Notes: generated by a model not told the origin, from the sequence alone. A stretch of 64,000 bases of DNA from Streptomyces sp. CB00455 (GCF_001905445.1 NZ_LIVQ01000005.1:566061-630060); one strand, 5' to 3'. Numbered from the stretch's first letter, positions 18,282-27,170 are shown. Made by a program: numbers and translations.

Positions 18282-19247
18282 TCAGAGTTCCCGCAGGGCA
18301 GGCAGCAGTTTCGACTCCGCCCAGTCCTGGAAGGCCCACTGGTGCTCGCCGCCGATCTGGACGAGGGCGACCTCGGTGAACCCGGCCTCCACGTACGGGC
18401 GTACGGCGTCGACGAAGGCGTCGACGTCGTCGCCGCAGGGGATGGACTGCGCGACGTCCTCGGGCCGGGTGTAGGTGGAGGCCTGCTCGAAGGCGCCCGG
18501 TCCGGGCAGCTCGGCGTTGACCTTCCAGCCGCCCAGGGCCCATCGGAACTGGTCGTGGGCCCGTGCCACCGCCGCGTCGCGGTCGGGGTCGTAGCAGACG
18601 GGCAGCTGGCCGACGCGGGGCTTGCCCGCGCCGCCGTGCGCGTCGAACTTCTCCAGCAGTTCCGGCTTCGGTTCGGTGGCGATCACCAGGTCGCCGTGCC
18701 GGCCCGCGAGTTGGCAGGAGCGCTCGCCCGACACGGCGACGCCGATCGGGGGCAGCTCGTCCGGGAGGTCCCAGATCCGGGCGTTCTCCACGTCGAAGTG
18801 GGCGCCGTGGTGGCTGACGGAGTCGCCGGTGAAGAGGGAACGGATGATCTCGACGGCCTCTTCGAGCATCTCCAGGCGGACGTGGGCGGCGGGCCAGCCG
18901 GCGCCGATGACGTGTTCGTTGAGGTTCTCCCCGGAACCGAGGCCGAGTCGGAAGCGGCCCTGGGAGAGCAGCTGCATCGTGGCGGCCTTCTGCGCGATCA
19001 CCGTCGGGTGGTAGCGGAAGGTCGGGCAGGTCACGTACGTCATCAGCGGGATCCGCGTGGTGGCCTGCGCGGCCGCTCCCAGGACGCTCCACGCGTAGGG
19101 CGCGTGCCCTTGGGACTCCAGCCAGGGGAAGGAATGGTCGGAGATCACCGAGAAGTCGAACCCGGCCCGTTCCGCTCCCACCACGTGGGCCACCAGTTCC
19201 CTGGGGCCCGCCTGCTCCGTCATCATCGTGTACCCGATGCGCACCAT
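18282..19247 (-). CDS. F420-dependent LLM-class oxidoreductase (glucose-6-phosphate dehydrogenase-like)
   Basis: 321 residues from the ATG at 19247, with GGAG four bases upstream. The TIM-barrel LLM features include AERAGFDFSVISDHSFPWLE, VTCPTFRYHPTVIAQKAATM, RFRLGLGSGENLNEHVIG and a C-terminal GFTEVALVQIGG. The NLNEHVIG element and length match the F420-dependent family that contains glucose-6-phosphate dehydrogenase-like enzymes of actinobacteria. It transfers hydride to or from cofactor F420; the substrate is uncertain. The downstream ALDH could consume an aldehyde it makes, which is speculation. Confidence 0.85.
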   Translation of the reverse strand: MVRIGYTMMTEQAGPRELVAHVVGAERAGFDFSVISDHSFPWLESQGHAPYAWSVLGAAAQATTRIPLMTYVTCPTFRYHPTVIAQKAATMQLLSQGRFRLGLGSGENLNEHVIGAGWPAAHVRLEMLEEAVEIIRSLFTGDSVSHHGAHFDVENARIWDLPDELPPIGVAVSGERSCQLAGRHGDLVIATEPKPELLEKFDAHGGAGKPRVGQLPVCYDPDRDAAVARAHDQFRWALGGWKVNAELPGPGAFEQASTYTRPEDVAQSIPCGDDVDAFVDAVRPYVEAGFTEVALVQIGGEHQWAFQDWAESKLLPALREL

Positions 19248-19448
19248 GTGCTCCGCCTTAACCGCTCTCGCCCTGGTGAAATCCGAATGTCGGCCCCCTG
19301 CGGGACCTTCCTGCCGCACGTCCCTACCGCCGCGTCCTGCACGTCGCCCTCCGGCACCCGGCGCCCGGCCCGGGAACCCGGGGCGCCGCGCCCCGGGCCG
19401 GGCCGGAACCACCGCCCGCTCGCGGCGGCGGGGCCGGGCCGGCCGGTC

Positions 19449-19676
19449 TCAGCCCTCCGACCGCTTCGGCGGGGAGGGGCGCACCTGCTCCTCGCGCCCG
19501 ATGCCGGGCCGCTCGCGCTTGGCGGTGCGGCCCGCGCCGCCGGAGTCCGCGTCGTCCCCGGAGCCGTCCTGCACGGCCTCGTCCGCCTGGCGCCGGGCTT
19601 CCTGGTCGCCGGCCTCGCCGGGCGCCTCGGACGGGGTCGTCCGCGGGTGCCCCTGGGACTTCTTCTGCTCGCTCAT
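19449..19676 (-). CDS. Small hydrophilic protein of unknown function
   Basis: 75 residues from the ATG at 19676, with AAGGAG seven bases upstream, an excellent initiation site. The sequence is almost free of hydrophobic residues (SEQKKSQGHPRTTPSEAPGE near the start, RTAKRERPGIGREEQV near the end) and is likely disordered. There is no signal peptide and no recognised domain. Its good ribosome site and clean codon usage support a real gene. Confidence 0.65.
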   Translation of the reverse strand: MSEQKKSQGHPRTTPSEAPGEAGDQEARRQADEAVQDGSGDDADSGGAGRTAKRERPGIGREEQVRPSPPKRSEG

Positions 19677-19923
19677 CACTGCGCTCCTTCGGTGGTCCTG
19701 TTCGGTCCGACCTGGTCCGCCTACCCAGATCTCCGGCCGATGCCCGCCGCGTTTTCGCCTGCGGTGCGGGCCACCTCCCGGGGGCTGGGGCGACATCCCG
19801 TTCACGTCTCGACGGTATGCGGCCACGGGGCGCCGCGCCCACTGCTCCGGGGCCGGCCGGGTGCCTGCCCGGACCGGCGGGGGGTCATCGCGGGCCGCAG
19901 CCACCCGACCGCGATGCGGAACG

Positions 19924-19948
19924 ATTCGTCCCGGATTCCGGGACGAAT
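19924..19948. promoter_or_regulatory. Inverted repeat, operator or small terminator
   Basis: 11-bp perfect arms (ATTCGTCCCGG and its complement) around ATT. It lies 62 bp upstream of the -35 element below, so it may be a regulator site; as RNA it would form a compact hairpin. Confidence 0.5.
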
Positions 19949-20009
19949 GAGCCCATCACGCCACCGCACCAACATTCTGACGTTCCATCAGGTCAAGCGT
20001 CCCGGACCC

Positions 20010-20038
20010 TTGACTCCGCGGGTGGCGGTCGGGATTCT
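20010..20038 (+). promoter_or_regulatory. Promoter candidate for the dipeptidase-like gene
   Basis: TTGACT at 20010-20015, a 17-bp spacer and GATTCT at 20033-20038, about 65 bp upstream of the ATG. An inverted repeat CTGA-n7-TCAG at 19977-19991 lies just upstream. Confidence 0.5.
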
Positions 20039-20103
20039 CGTCCTCACACATGTGCGGGCCATGACAACCGTGGGCCGTCGTCCGCCGACCGGAGACGTGA
20101 GTG

Positions 20104-22170
20104 ATGACCATGACCGGACCCCCGCTCCACCGGCGCAGGCCCCTCGCGGTGCTGTCGTTGCTCCTCACCGCCATGGCCCTGGTGCTCGGCTCCGCAGCCG
20201 GCTCCTGGGCCGATCCGGGCTGGTGGGACCCGGTGGCACGCCCCGCGCCCGACTCGCGGATCGACGTCACGGGCGAACCCTTCAAGGGAACCGATGCCGA
20301 GGGCCGGGTCCGCGGCTTCGTCGACGCCCATGACCACCTGATGTCGAACGAGGGCTTCGGCGGGCGCCTCATCTGCGGCAAGCCGTTCTCGGACCAGGGA
20401 GTGGCCGACGCCCTCAAGGACTGTCCCGAGCACTACCCCGACGGATCGCTCGCCGTCTTCGACTTCATCACCAAGGGCGGCGACGGCAGGCACGACCCCG
20501 ACGGGTGGCCCACCTTCGCGGACTGGCCCGCCCACGACTCCCTCACCCACCAGCAGAACTACTACGCCTGGGTCGAGCGGGCCTGGCGCGGCGGTCAGCG
20601 GGTGCTCGTCAACGACCTCGTCACCAACGGGGTGATCTGCTCGGTCTACTTCTTCAAGGACCGCGGCTGCGACGAGATGACCGCCATCCGCCTGGAGGCG
20701 CAGAAGACCTACGACATGCAGACCTTCGTCGACACGATGTACGGCGGCCCGGGCAAGGGCTGGTTCCGCATCGTCACCGATTCCGCGCAGGCCCGCGACG
20801 TCATCCGGCAGGGCAAGCTCGCCGTCGTCCTCGGAGTGGAGACCTCGGAGCCGTTCGGGTGCAAACAGATCCTCGACGTCGCGCAGTGCGGCAAGGAGGA
20901 CATCGACCGCGGCCTGGACGAGCTGTACCGCCTGGGTGTGCGCAGCATGTTCCTCTGCCACAAGTTCGACAACGCCCTGTGCGGGGTCCGTTTCGACGAG
21001 GGCGCCCTCGGCACGGCGATCAACGTCGGCCAGTTCCTGTCGACGGGGACCTTCTGGAAGACGGAGAAGTGCGCCGGCGCGCAGCACGACAACCCCATCG
21101 GGACGGCGGCGGCGCCCTCGGCCCAGAAGGAACTGCCGGCGGGCGTGGCCGTACCGTCGTACGCGGCGGACGCCCGGTGCAACGCGCGCGGGCTCACGGA
21201 CCTCGGTGAGTACGCGGTGCGCGGCATGGTGAAGCGCAAGATGATGTTGGAGATCGACCACATGGGCGTCAAGGCCGCGGGCCGCGCCTTCGACATCATG
21301 GAATCCGAGTCCTACCCCGGTGTGATCTCCTCGCACAGCTGGATGGACCTGGACTGGACCGAGCGCGTCTACCGGCTCGGCGGCTTCGTGGCCCAGTACA
21401 TGAACGGCGCCGAGGCGTTCAGCGCGGAGGCCAAGCGCACGGACGCACTGCGCGACAAGTACGGCGTGGGATACGGCTACGGCACCGACATGAACGGTGT
21501 CGGCGGCTGGCCCGGACCGCGCGGGGCGGACACCCCGAATCCGGTGCGCTACCCCTTCCGCAGTACCGACGGTGGATCCGTCATCGACCGGCAGACCACC
21601 GGTTCGCGCACCTGGGACATCAACACCGACGGCGCCGCGCACTACGGCCTGGTCCCCGACTGGATCGAGGACATCCGCCATGTCGGCGGCCAGGGCGTGG
21701 TGGACGACCTCTTCAAGGGCGCCGAGTCCTACCTCACCACGTGGGGGAACTCCGAGCGGCACAAGGCCGGGGTGAACCTCGCCCCGGGCTCTTCCGCCTC
21801 GGCGTCGACCGCGCAGTGGTGGAACCCCTTCGTGGACTTCGCACCGGGCCGGGCGGTGGACGGCGATCCGGGCTCCCGCTGGGCGAGCGAGTGGAACGAC
21901 GACCAGTGGCTGCGCATCGACCTGGGCTCCGCGAGCCGGGTGGGGCGGGTGACCCTCGACTGGGAGGCCGCCTACGGCAAGGCGTACCGCATCGAGGTCT
22001 CCACGGACGGCGCCGACTGGCAGACGGTCTGGTCGACGGCCGAGGGGGACGGCGGCCTGGACACGGCCCGCTTCTCCGGGGTCCCGGCCCGCTACCTGCG
22101 CGTCCAGGGGCTCCACCGGGCGACCCAGTGGGGCTATTCCCTGCGCGAGGTCGGCGTCTACAGCAGCTGA
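20104..22170 (+). CDS. Secreted membrane-dipeptidase/amidohydrolase-like protein with C-terminal F5/8 type C (discoidin) domain
   Basis: 688 residues from the ATG at 20104. The signal peptide is RRRPLAVLSLLLTAMALVLGSAAGSWA. The catalytic domain is a TIM-barrel metal hydrolase: DAHDHL with His76 and His78, LGVETSEPFGC, FLCHKFDNALCG, EIDHMGVKAAGRAFDIM, ISSHSW and GYGTDMNGVGG. Several Cys in the secreted part may form disulfides. From about residue 555 a discoidin domain (PGRAVDGDPGSRWASEW, WLRIDLGSASRVGRV, YLRVQGL) should bind carbohydrate or cell surfaces. It most likely cleaves an amide or dipeptide outside the cell; the substrate is unknown. A textbook terminator follows. Confidence 0.83.
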   Translation: MTMTGPPLHRRRPLAVLSLLLTAMALVLGSAAGSWADPGWWDPVARPAPDSRIDVTGEPFKGTDAEGRVRGFVDAHDHLMSNEGFGGRLICGKPFSDQGVADALKDCPEHYPDGSLAVFDFITKGGDGRHDPDGWPTFADWPAHDSLTHQQNYYAWVERAWRGGQRVLVNDLVTNGVICSVYFFKDRGCDEMTAIRLEAQKTYDMQTFVDTMYGGPGKGWFRIVTDSAQARDVIRQGKLAVVLGVETSEPFGCKQILDVAQCGKEDIDRGLDELYRLGVRSMFLCHKFDNALCGVRFDEGALGTAINVGQFLSTGTFWKTEKCAGAQHDNPIGTAAAPSAQKELPAGVAVPSYAADARCNARGLTDLGEYAVRGMVKRKMMLEIDHMGVKAAGRAFDIMESESYPGVISSHSWMDLDWTERVYRLGGFVAQYMNGAEAFSAEAKRTDALRDKYGVGYGYGTDMNGVGGWPGPRGADTPNPVRYPFRSTDGGSVIDRQTTGSRTWDINTDGAAHYGLVPDWIEDIRHVGGQGVVDDLFKGAESYLTTWGNSERHKAGVNLAPGSSASASTAQWWNPFVDFAPGRAVDGDPGSRWASEWNDDQWLRIDLGSASRVGRVTLDWEAAYGKAYRIEVSTDGADWQTVWSTAEGDGGLDTARFSGVPARYLRVQGLHRATQWGYSLREVGVYSS

Positions 22171-22187
22171 CCCCTCCCGGGGCGCGC

Positions 22188-22219
22188 GGGCCGGCGGGAT
22201 CGGGAGATCCCGCCGGCCC
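22188..22219 (+). terminator. Rho-independent terminator after the dipeptidase-like gene
   Basis: Perfect 14-bp stem (22188-22201 with 22206-22219) with a GGGA loop, followed by TTTCCCT. Confidence 0.85.
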
Positions 22220-22270
22220 TTTCCCTCTGCGCACCGCTCCCCTGCGCCGCCCACGACCGGAGGAACGCCC

Positions 22271-22972
22271 ATGGCACGCAAGCCCTCGGCCGAGCGGCGC
22301 CGCCAGCTGACCGAGGCGGCCATCCGGGCGATGACCCGCGACGGCGTCGCCCGGACGACGACCCGGTCCATCGCCGCCGAGGCGGGCGTGTCGCTGAGCG
22401 TCCTGCACTACTGCTTCGACTCCAAGCAGGTGCTCCTCGAATCGGTCATCGAGACGATCACCGGCCACTACATCCAGGTGGTGAAGGCGGCCATCCGGCC
22501 GAGGGGCACCCTGCGGGAGACCATCCGGGCCGGCTTCCGGGCGTACTGGGACCACGTGGCCGCCCACCCCGGTGAGCACATGCTCACCTATGAGCTCACG
22601 CAGTACGCCCTGCGCCAGCCGGGTTTCGAGCACCTGGCGCGGCGGCAGTACGAGCTGTACGCCGACACCTACACCGAGCTGATCGAGCAGCTCCGTGCCG
22701 CCATGGGCTTCGAACTGCGCGTACCGGCCCCCTCGCTGGCCCGCTACCTCGCGGCGATGACCGACGGGGTGACCCTCAGCGTCCTGGTCCTGGGCCACGA
22801 CGCGGTCCCCGCGGACGTCCTGGACATGATCACCGACCACGTCGGCGACCACGTCACCGGCCTCGGCGGCGACCCGGCCGGAACACCGGCCCCGGACCCG
22901 GCCAGGGACCCCGGGGATCGGGGATCCAGTCCGGGCGGCCCGGCGGCGCTTACCTCCCGGACGCCGGGGTAG
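22271..22972 (+). CDS. TetR-family transcriptional regulator
   Basis: 233 residues, ATG at 22271 after GGAGGAA. The N-terminal helix-turn-helix is clear (AAIRAMTRDGVARTTTRSIAAEAGVSLSVLHYCFDSKQVLLESV). The ligand-binding helical domain follows, and the last 35 residues are a Pro/Gly/Asp-rich tail that may be disordered. No divergently transcribed target is present: upstream is the terminator of the dipeptidase-like gene and downstream is a small orphan gene. Its operator and ligand cannot be inferred. Confidence 0.9.
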   Translation: MARKPSAERRRQLTEAAIRAMTRDGVARTTTRSIAAEAGVSLSVLHYCFDSKQVLLESVIETITGHYIQVVKAAIRPRGTLRETIRAGFRAYWDHVAAHPGEHMLTYELTQYALRQPGFEHLARRQYELYADTYTELIEQLRAAMGFELRVPAPSLARYLAAMTDGVTLSVLVLGHDAVPADVLDMITDHVGDHVTGLGGDPAGTPAPDPARDPGDRGSSPGGPAALTSRTPG

Positions 22973-23031
22973 CCGCTGGAGGAGAACCCCCGCCGGGCAC
23001 CGGAACCCGGCACCCCCAGGGAGGCGGCTTC

Positions 23032-23271
23032 ATGATCCAGGCATCCATACCGCTGATCCCCGCGAGCGACGGCATGCTGCTGATCCCCGCCGACCACGTC
23101 ACCGCCCTCCTGCGCAACCTCGCGCAGGACTGGGAGCACTCGACGGATGCCGGCGAGATCCGCGCCGACAAGGAGACGGCGCTGGCCCTGGCCGGTGTCC
23201 TCGCCGAGCTCGCCGACCAGATCGACGTGGAGTGCATCGGTTTCGCCTCCTGCGGGGAGGAAGGCTTCTGA
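23032..23271 (+). CDS. Small DUF6213-like protein
   Basis: 79 residues, ATG at 23032 after GGGAGG. The sequence begins with a short beta segment (IPLIPASDGMLLIPADHVTALLRNLAQDW) and ends with a helical region and GFASCGEEGF. The pattern resembles the small Streptomyces DUF6213 family, of unknown function; this needs a profile search. It sits 59 bp after the TetR gene on the same strand and could be cotranscribed with it. Confidence 0.7.
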   Translation: MIQASIPLIPASDGMLLIPADHVTALLRNLAQDWEHSTDAGEIRADKETALALAGVLAELADQIDVECIGFASCGEEGF

Positions 23272-23293
23272 CGGCCGCCACGGGCGGGGCCCG

Positions 23294-24955
23294 TCACGGC
23301 GCCCCGCCGGACCCGGGGACGTGGATGTCCAGCACGCAGATGTCGTCGCGGTTCCCCTGCCGCTGAGCGGCCAGCGTGCGGGCGAGGGTGTCCGCGCGGC
23401 CCTCGGCCACGAGTGCCCGGGCGGTCTCGGCGAGCCGGGCCAGCCCGGTGTCGATGCTCTCCCCCGGTTCCTCGACCAGCCCGTCCGTGTACAGCACCAG
23501 GTGGTCACCGGCCTCCAGGCCGATCATCTCCTGCTCGTACGCGGAGGTGAAACTCGCGCCGAGGAGCCTGCCCTGCGGCTGGGGCAGGAACCGCGCCTCG
23601 CCCCGGCGGATCAGCAGGGGCGGCAGGTGCCCGGCCCGTACCCAGGTCATCCGGTGGTCCCAGGGCTGGTAGCGGGCCATGATCATGGTGGCGGTTGCGC
23701 CGCAGGGCTCCGAAGCGGTGTGCAGCAGGAGGGAGTTGAGCCTGCCGAGCACATCGGGCAGCGCCGAACCCGTGATGGTCATGCCCTTGGCGGTGAACCG
23801 GAGCTGCGCCATCGTGCCGACGGCGTCCAGGCCGTGTCCGGCGACGTCCCCGACGACGAAGAGCGCGCTCCGGTCGGGGAGTTCGATGGCGCTGTACCAG
23901 TCGCCCCCGACGTTCACTCCGGCGTCGGAGGGGACGTAGGCGATGTCCACATGGAGGCCCGCGAGCTCCAGTGACCGCTCGGGGGTGGGGAGCAGCGCGT
24001 GCTGGAGCCGGGCGGCGAGGGTGCGTTCGGCCTGGAGCTTGCCGCGCTCGACCAGGACGGTGCGTTCGCTCTCCAGCAGCGCGCTTTCGGCGCTGCGCGG
24101 GTCATCCGGCTCCTGGCCGGGCCGGTCGGCGGCGGCGGCCGGGCTGCGGTCCGCGCGTGCGGGGGCGCCCGGCAGCCGCGCATCCTGAGGTTCGCGCTCC
24201 TCGCGCTCCTCGCGGTCGTGCCGGGTCCAGGACACGATGAGCCGGCCCCCCAGGCGGGCCGCGCGCACGGAGAAGGCGGACCGCCGCGGGCCTGCGGCGA
24301 CGGCCTCTTCGCAGGGGAAGGGCGCGCCTTCGTGGACCGTGCCGGTGGTCAGGGCGTCCAGGCACCCCTCCCACAGGGCCGAGCCGGCCACGGCGGGGTA
24401 GGTCTCCAGGACGCGCCGGCCGACCAGCTCCTTGCCGCGGCGGCCGGACGGGTCGACCGATCCGGGCGCCGCCGCGTCGATCCGGTAGTCCTCCACCTCG
24501 CCCGTCTCCGAGCGCACGGGGGTCAGCAGGACCGCGGTCCCCGGGAGCGCGTCCAGGATCCGCTGGACGGATTGCGCCGTCTGCGACGTGTCGCCCTCGG
24601 GTCCGCAGGCCGGGGACGCGGCCCGCGGGGCCGGCTCCGCCCGCGCCTGCGCCGCCGTGCGCGCGGACCCGGCGCCCCCACGCGGCGAGCGCAGCCGCCC
24701 CAAGGTGCTGCGGCACTCCTCGTCGAGGGTCCGCCCCCGCCGGGCGGCGCGCCGCAGCAGCGTCTCGTGCGCCCCCTCGGCCGAGAGGCCCGCCTGGGCC
24801 ATCAGGACGCCCTTGGCCCGTTCCAGGACGACCGTGGCAGCAAGCAGGTCCTCGCGGTCCGCGATCTCCGGGCGCAGTGCGGCCACGGGCCTGCCCGGTG
24901 CGAGCACCTCGGGTGCGGCACCGTCACCGGGCTGGGACGCGGAAGTGGGCGTCAT
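23294..24955 (-). CDS. ANTAR-domain / PAS-like / SpoIIE PP2C phosphatase
   Basis: 553 residues. At residues 34-90 there is an ANTAR RNA-binding domain (LLAATVVLERAKGVLMAQAGLSAEGAHETLLRRAA). It is followed by a PAS-like segment (VQRILDALPGTAVLLTPV, with a DPSGRRGKELVGRRVLETYP motif), a coiled-coil linker (ERTVLVERGKLQAERTLAARLQHALLP) and a PP2C phosphatase: GGDWYSAIELPD, VVGDVAGHGLDAVGTM, VRAGHLPPLLIR, LYTDGLVEEPGE and RDDICVLDI. ANTAR domains usually bind hairpins in nascent RNA and prevent termination; fusion to a PP2C domain suggests joined RNA-level and partner-switching control. Target unknown. Confidence 0.85.
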   Translation of the reverse strand: MTPTSASQPGDGAAPEVLAPGRPVAALRPEIADREDLLAATVVLERAKGVLMAQAGLSAEGAHETLLRRAARRGRTLDEECRSTLGRLRSPRGGAGSARTAAQARAEPAPRAASPACGPEGDTSQTAQSVQRILDALPGTAVLLTPVRSETGEVEDYRIDAAAPGSVDPSGRRGKELVGRRVLETYPAVAGSALWEGCLDALTTGTVHEGAPFPCEEAVAAGPRRSAFSVRAARLGGRLIVSWTRHDREEREEREPQDARLPGAPARADRSPAAAADRPGQEPDDPRSAESALLESERTVLVERGKLQAERTLAARLQHALLPTPERSLELAGLHVDIAYVPSDAGVNVGGDWYSAIELPDRSALFVVGDVAGHGLDAVGTMAQLRFTAKGMTITGSALPDVLGRLNSLLLHTASEPCGATATMIMARYQPWDHRMTWVRAGHLPPLLIRRGEARFLPQPQGRLLGASFTSAYEQEMIGLEAGDHLVLYTDGLVEEPGESIDTGLARLAETARALVAEGRADTLARTLAAQRQGNRDDICVLDIHVPGSGGAP

Positions 24956-25021
24956 CCCCCGAGGATGGCATGCCGAAGGTCGCGAAGGACCCTCCCGCGG
25001 AAAGGCGGTTTCCGGGCCGCC

Positions 25022-26137
25022 TCAGCCCGGCAGCGGGGCCGGGGCGGGTACCGGGGTCACGGCGAGGCTGTCGACGACGGCCCGCAGGCTGCCGGCGCGC
25101 GCGAAGACGGCCCGCTGGCGGGCGGCGCCGGTGCCACGCCGGCGCAGCGCGTCCCACAGCGTGTGCACGGCGTAGAGGTCGCCGGCCGCCTCCAGGCCGG
25201 GCGCCGCCCGCTCCAGCAGCCGCTCGACGAGCTCCGCGGCGGGCACCTCCCGGCCGCTCACCGCATCGAGGCCCGGGCCGACGAGGCCGTGCGCCGCGGC
25301 GAGCTCGTGCGCCCGGCGCAGCAGGACATCGGCGGGGTGCGGCGGCGGGAGACCCGCGTCGGCCTCGGCGAGGAGCGTCCCGGCGAGACCACGGGCCAGG
25401 GCCGCCGTCAGGACGACGGTGTCGACGTCGGCGTTGACGTCGGCCATCCGCATCTCCAGGGTCGGCACGTGCTCCGAGGGGCGGGCGTACCAGTAGAGCA
25501 TCCGGCGGTCGAGCAGCACCCCGGAGTTGACCAGCCCGTCGACGTACTCGGCGTACCGGGCCTCGTCCAGCAGCGGGGGCGGCCCGACGGTCGGCCAGGA
25601 GGAGAACGCGACCGAGCGCCAGCTGTCGAAGCCCGTGTCCCCGCCGCAGGCGATGGGGGAATTCCCGGTCAGCGACTGGAGCACCGCCAGCCAGGGGCGC
25701 ATGTGGTTGGAGAGGGTCAGTGCCCGCCGCCGGTCGAGGGCGCCGAGGTGGATGTGGCACCCGCAGACCAGGCCGCGCGGGCCGAGCAGGGCGGTGAACC
25801 GGCGGGCCATGCGGCCGTACCGTTCACCGTCCGTCACCGTCAGCGGCTCCTGCGGTGCGATGACCGGGACGCCCGAGGCCACCAGGAGGCAGCCCGCCGC
25901 CGCTGCGCTCCGCGCGACCGTGTCCCGCAGGCGCACCAGCTGGGCCCGCAGGTCCGCGCAGTCGGCGGACGGCTCGGTGCACACCTCGACCTGCGCGTTG
26001 TAGAACTCCGTCTGGACCTGGGGGCCGAGCCGCCCGGCGACCGCGCCGATGACCTCGGGCGCGCGGTTCACCGGCGCCCTGCTGCTGCGGTCCACCAGCA
26101 GGTACTCCTCCTCGACACCCATGGTGAGAACGTCCAT
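25022..26137 (-). CDS. Carboxylate-amine ligase of the YbdK/GCS2 (glutamate-cysteine ligase 2) family
   Basis: 371 residues, ATG at 26137. The family markers are the N-terminal GVEEEYLLVD, QTEFYNAQVEVCTEPSAD, the GCHIHLG metal-site segment, LTGNSPIACGGDTGFDSWRS and MRMADVNADVD. Members are ATP-grasp-unrelated glutamine-synthetase-like enzymes, some with weak glutamate-cysteine ligase activity and most with unknown amine and carboxylate substrates. Actinobacteria make mycothiol, not glutathione, so a glutathione role is unlikely. It follows the ANTAR-PP2C gene in the same orientation with a 66-bp gap. Confidence 0.88.
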   Translation of the reverse strand: MDVLTMGVEEEYLLVDRSSRAPVNRAPEVIGAVAGRLGPQVQTEFYNAQVEVCTEPSADCADLRAQLVRLRDTVARSAAAAGCLLVASGVPVIAPQEPLTVTDGERYGRMARRFTALLGPRGLVCGCHIHLGALDRRRALTLSNHMRPWLAVLQSLTGNSPIACGGDTGFDSWRSVAFSSWPTVGPPPLLDEARYAEYVDGLVNSGVLLDRRMLYWYARPSEHVPTLEMRMADVNADVDTVVLTAALARGLAGTLLAEADAGLPPPHPADVLLRRAHELAAAHGLVGPGLDAVSGREVPAAELVERLLERAAPGLEAAGDLYAVHTLWDALRRRGTGAARQRAVFARAGSLRAVVDSLAVTPVPAPAPLPG

Positions 26138-26288
26138 CGACTCCTCCTCGAACGGGTGACCGGCGCCTACCCGTCCGGACCGGACTCATACCGGGGCGCG
26201 GGATGCCGTACATGAGGCGCGCCGGGGCGGGCAGGCGCAGAAGGTACGCGAGAGCCGCACGCTGCGCCGAACAGCGAGGTGAGGGCAT

Positions 26289-26480
26289 ATGGAACCGGCG
26301 AACGAGCGGGAGCCCGAGGGCCCCGGACCCACCCCCGCGGGACCTGACCCGGTGCCCCGTGATCCGCGCCCGCGCGATCCCGGGCACGAACCGGATGCTC
26401 CCGGGCCGGACCCGGGCGGACCGGCCCCCGGGGAGCCTGCCGGGGACGAGCCGGCGGGTGCGCCGGAACCTCCCGACTGA
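26289..26480 (+). CDS. Small proline-rich protein (possible gene)
   Basis: 63 residues, ATG at 26289 with GAGGTGAGGG just upstream. Nearly half the residues are Pro or Gly in PGPDPGGPAPGEPAGDEPAG-like runs, with acidic residues between, so it is likely disordered. Such sequences arise easily from GC-rich DNA, but the good ribosome site and isolated placement favour a real gene. No function is known. Confidence 0.45.
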   Translation: MEPANEREPEGPGPTPAGPDPVPRDPRPRDPGHEPDAPGPDPGGPAPGEPAGDEPAGAPEPPD

Positions 26481-26609
26481 CAAGCGGCCACGAGACGCCG
26501 GGCATGCGATCCGATGACCCCGCCCGGGCCCGGCGACCACGACCCGCGCGAACAAAGACGAACCACGACGAAACACGACGAACCAACGACTGTGAAGGAT
26601 GTGAACCTG

Positions 26610-27170
26610 GTGCGCATCGCCTTTCTCATGGCGCCCGAGGGCGTGGAGGAGATCGAACTGACCGAGCCCTGGAAGGCCGTGCAAGGGGCGGGCTGGAACC
26701 CCCAGCTGGTCTCCACGCAAGCCGGCCGGATCCAGGCGTTCAACCACCTCGACAAGGCGGGCACCTACCCCGTCGACCACGTGCTCGCCGGTGACACGGC
26801 CGACGCGTTCGACGCGCTCGTGCTGCCGGGCGGGGTCGCCAATCCGGACGCCCTGCGCATGGACGAGCGGGCCGTCGGATTCATCCGGAGCTTCTTCGAG
26901 GCCGGCAAACCCGTCGCCGCGATCTGCCACGCTCCCTGGACGCTGGTGGAGGCCGATGTCGTGCGGGGCCGCACGCTGACCTCCTGGCCGAGCCTGGCCA
27001 CCGACATCCGCAACGCGGGCGGCACCTGGGTGGACGAGAAGGTCAGCGTCTGCCACGAGGGCCCGGCCACCTTGGTCACCAGCCGCAAGCCGGACGACCT
27101 GGACGCCTTCTGCACGACCTTCGTCGCCGAGTTCGCCGGCGGGCAGGACAGCGGGCGGGACACCCCCTAG
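26610..27170 (+). CDS. DJ-1/PfpI-family protein (type 1 glutamine-amidotransferase fold)
   Basis: 186 residues from the GTG at 26610 (RIAFLMAPEGVEEIEL), which gives the standard PfpI N-terminus; GTG codons at 26592 and 26601 are alternatives and AAGGA lies at 26595-26599. The nucleophilic elbow AAICHAPW carries the conserved Cys, with Glu in PEGVEEIEL and the DALVLPGGVANPD loop. Members include stress-induced deglycase or chaperone-like proteins such as YhbO; a precise reaction is not settled for the family. It precedes the nucleotidyltransferase operon by 71 bp on the same strand. Confidence 0.88.
   Translation: MRIAFLMAPEGVEEIELTEPWKAVQGAGWNPQLVSTQAGRIQAFNHLDKAGTYPVDHVLAGDTADAFDALVLPGGVANPDALRMDERAVGFIRSFFEAGKPVAAICHAPWTLVEADVVRGRTLTSWPSLATDIRNAGGTWVDEKVSVCHEGPATLVTSRKPDDLDAFCTTFVAEFAGGQDSGRDTP

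Larger units (their letters stand above)
19677..20103. other. 427-bp divergent intergenic region
   Basis: Between the small hydrophilic protein gene and the dipeptidase-like gene. It holds a 25-bp inverted repeat (19924-19948), a CTGA-n7-TCAG repeat (19977-19991) and a promoter-like pair (20010-20038). The first 240 bp show nothing clear and no convincing gene. Confidence 0.65.
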
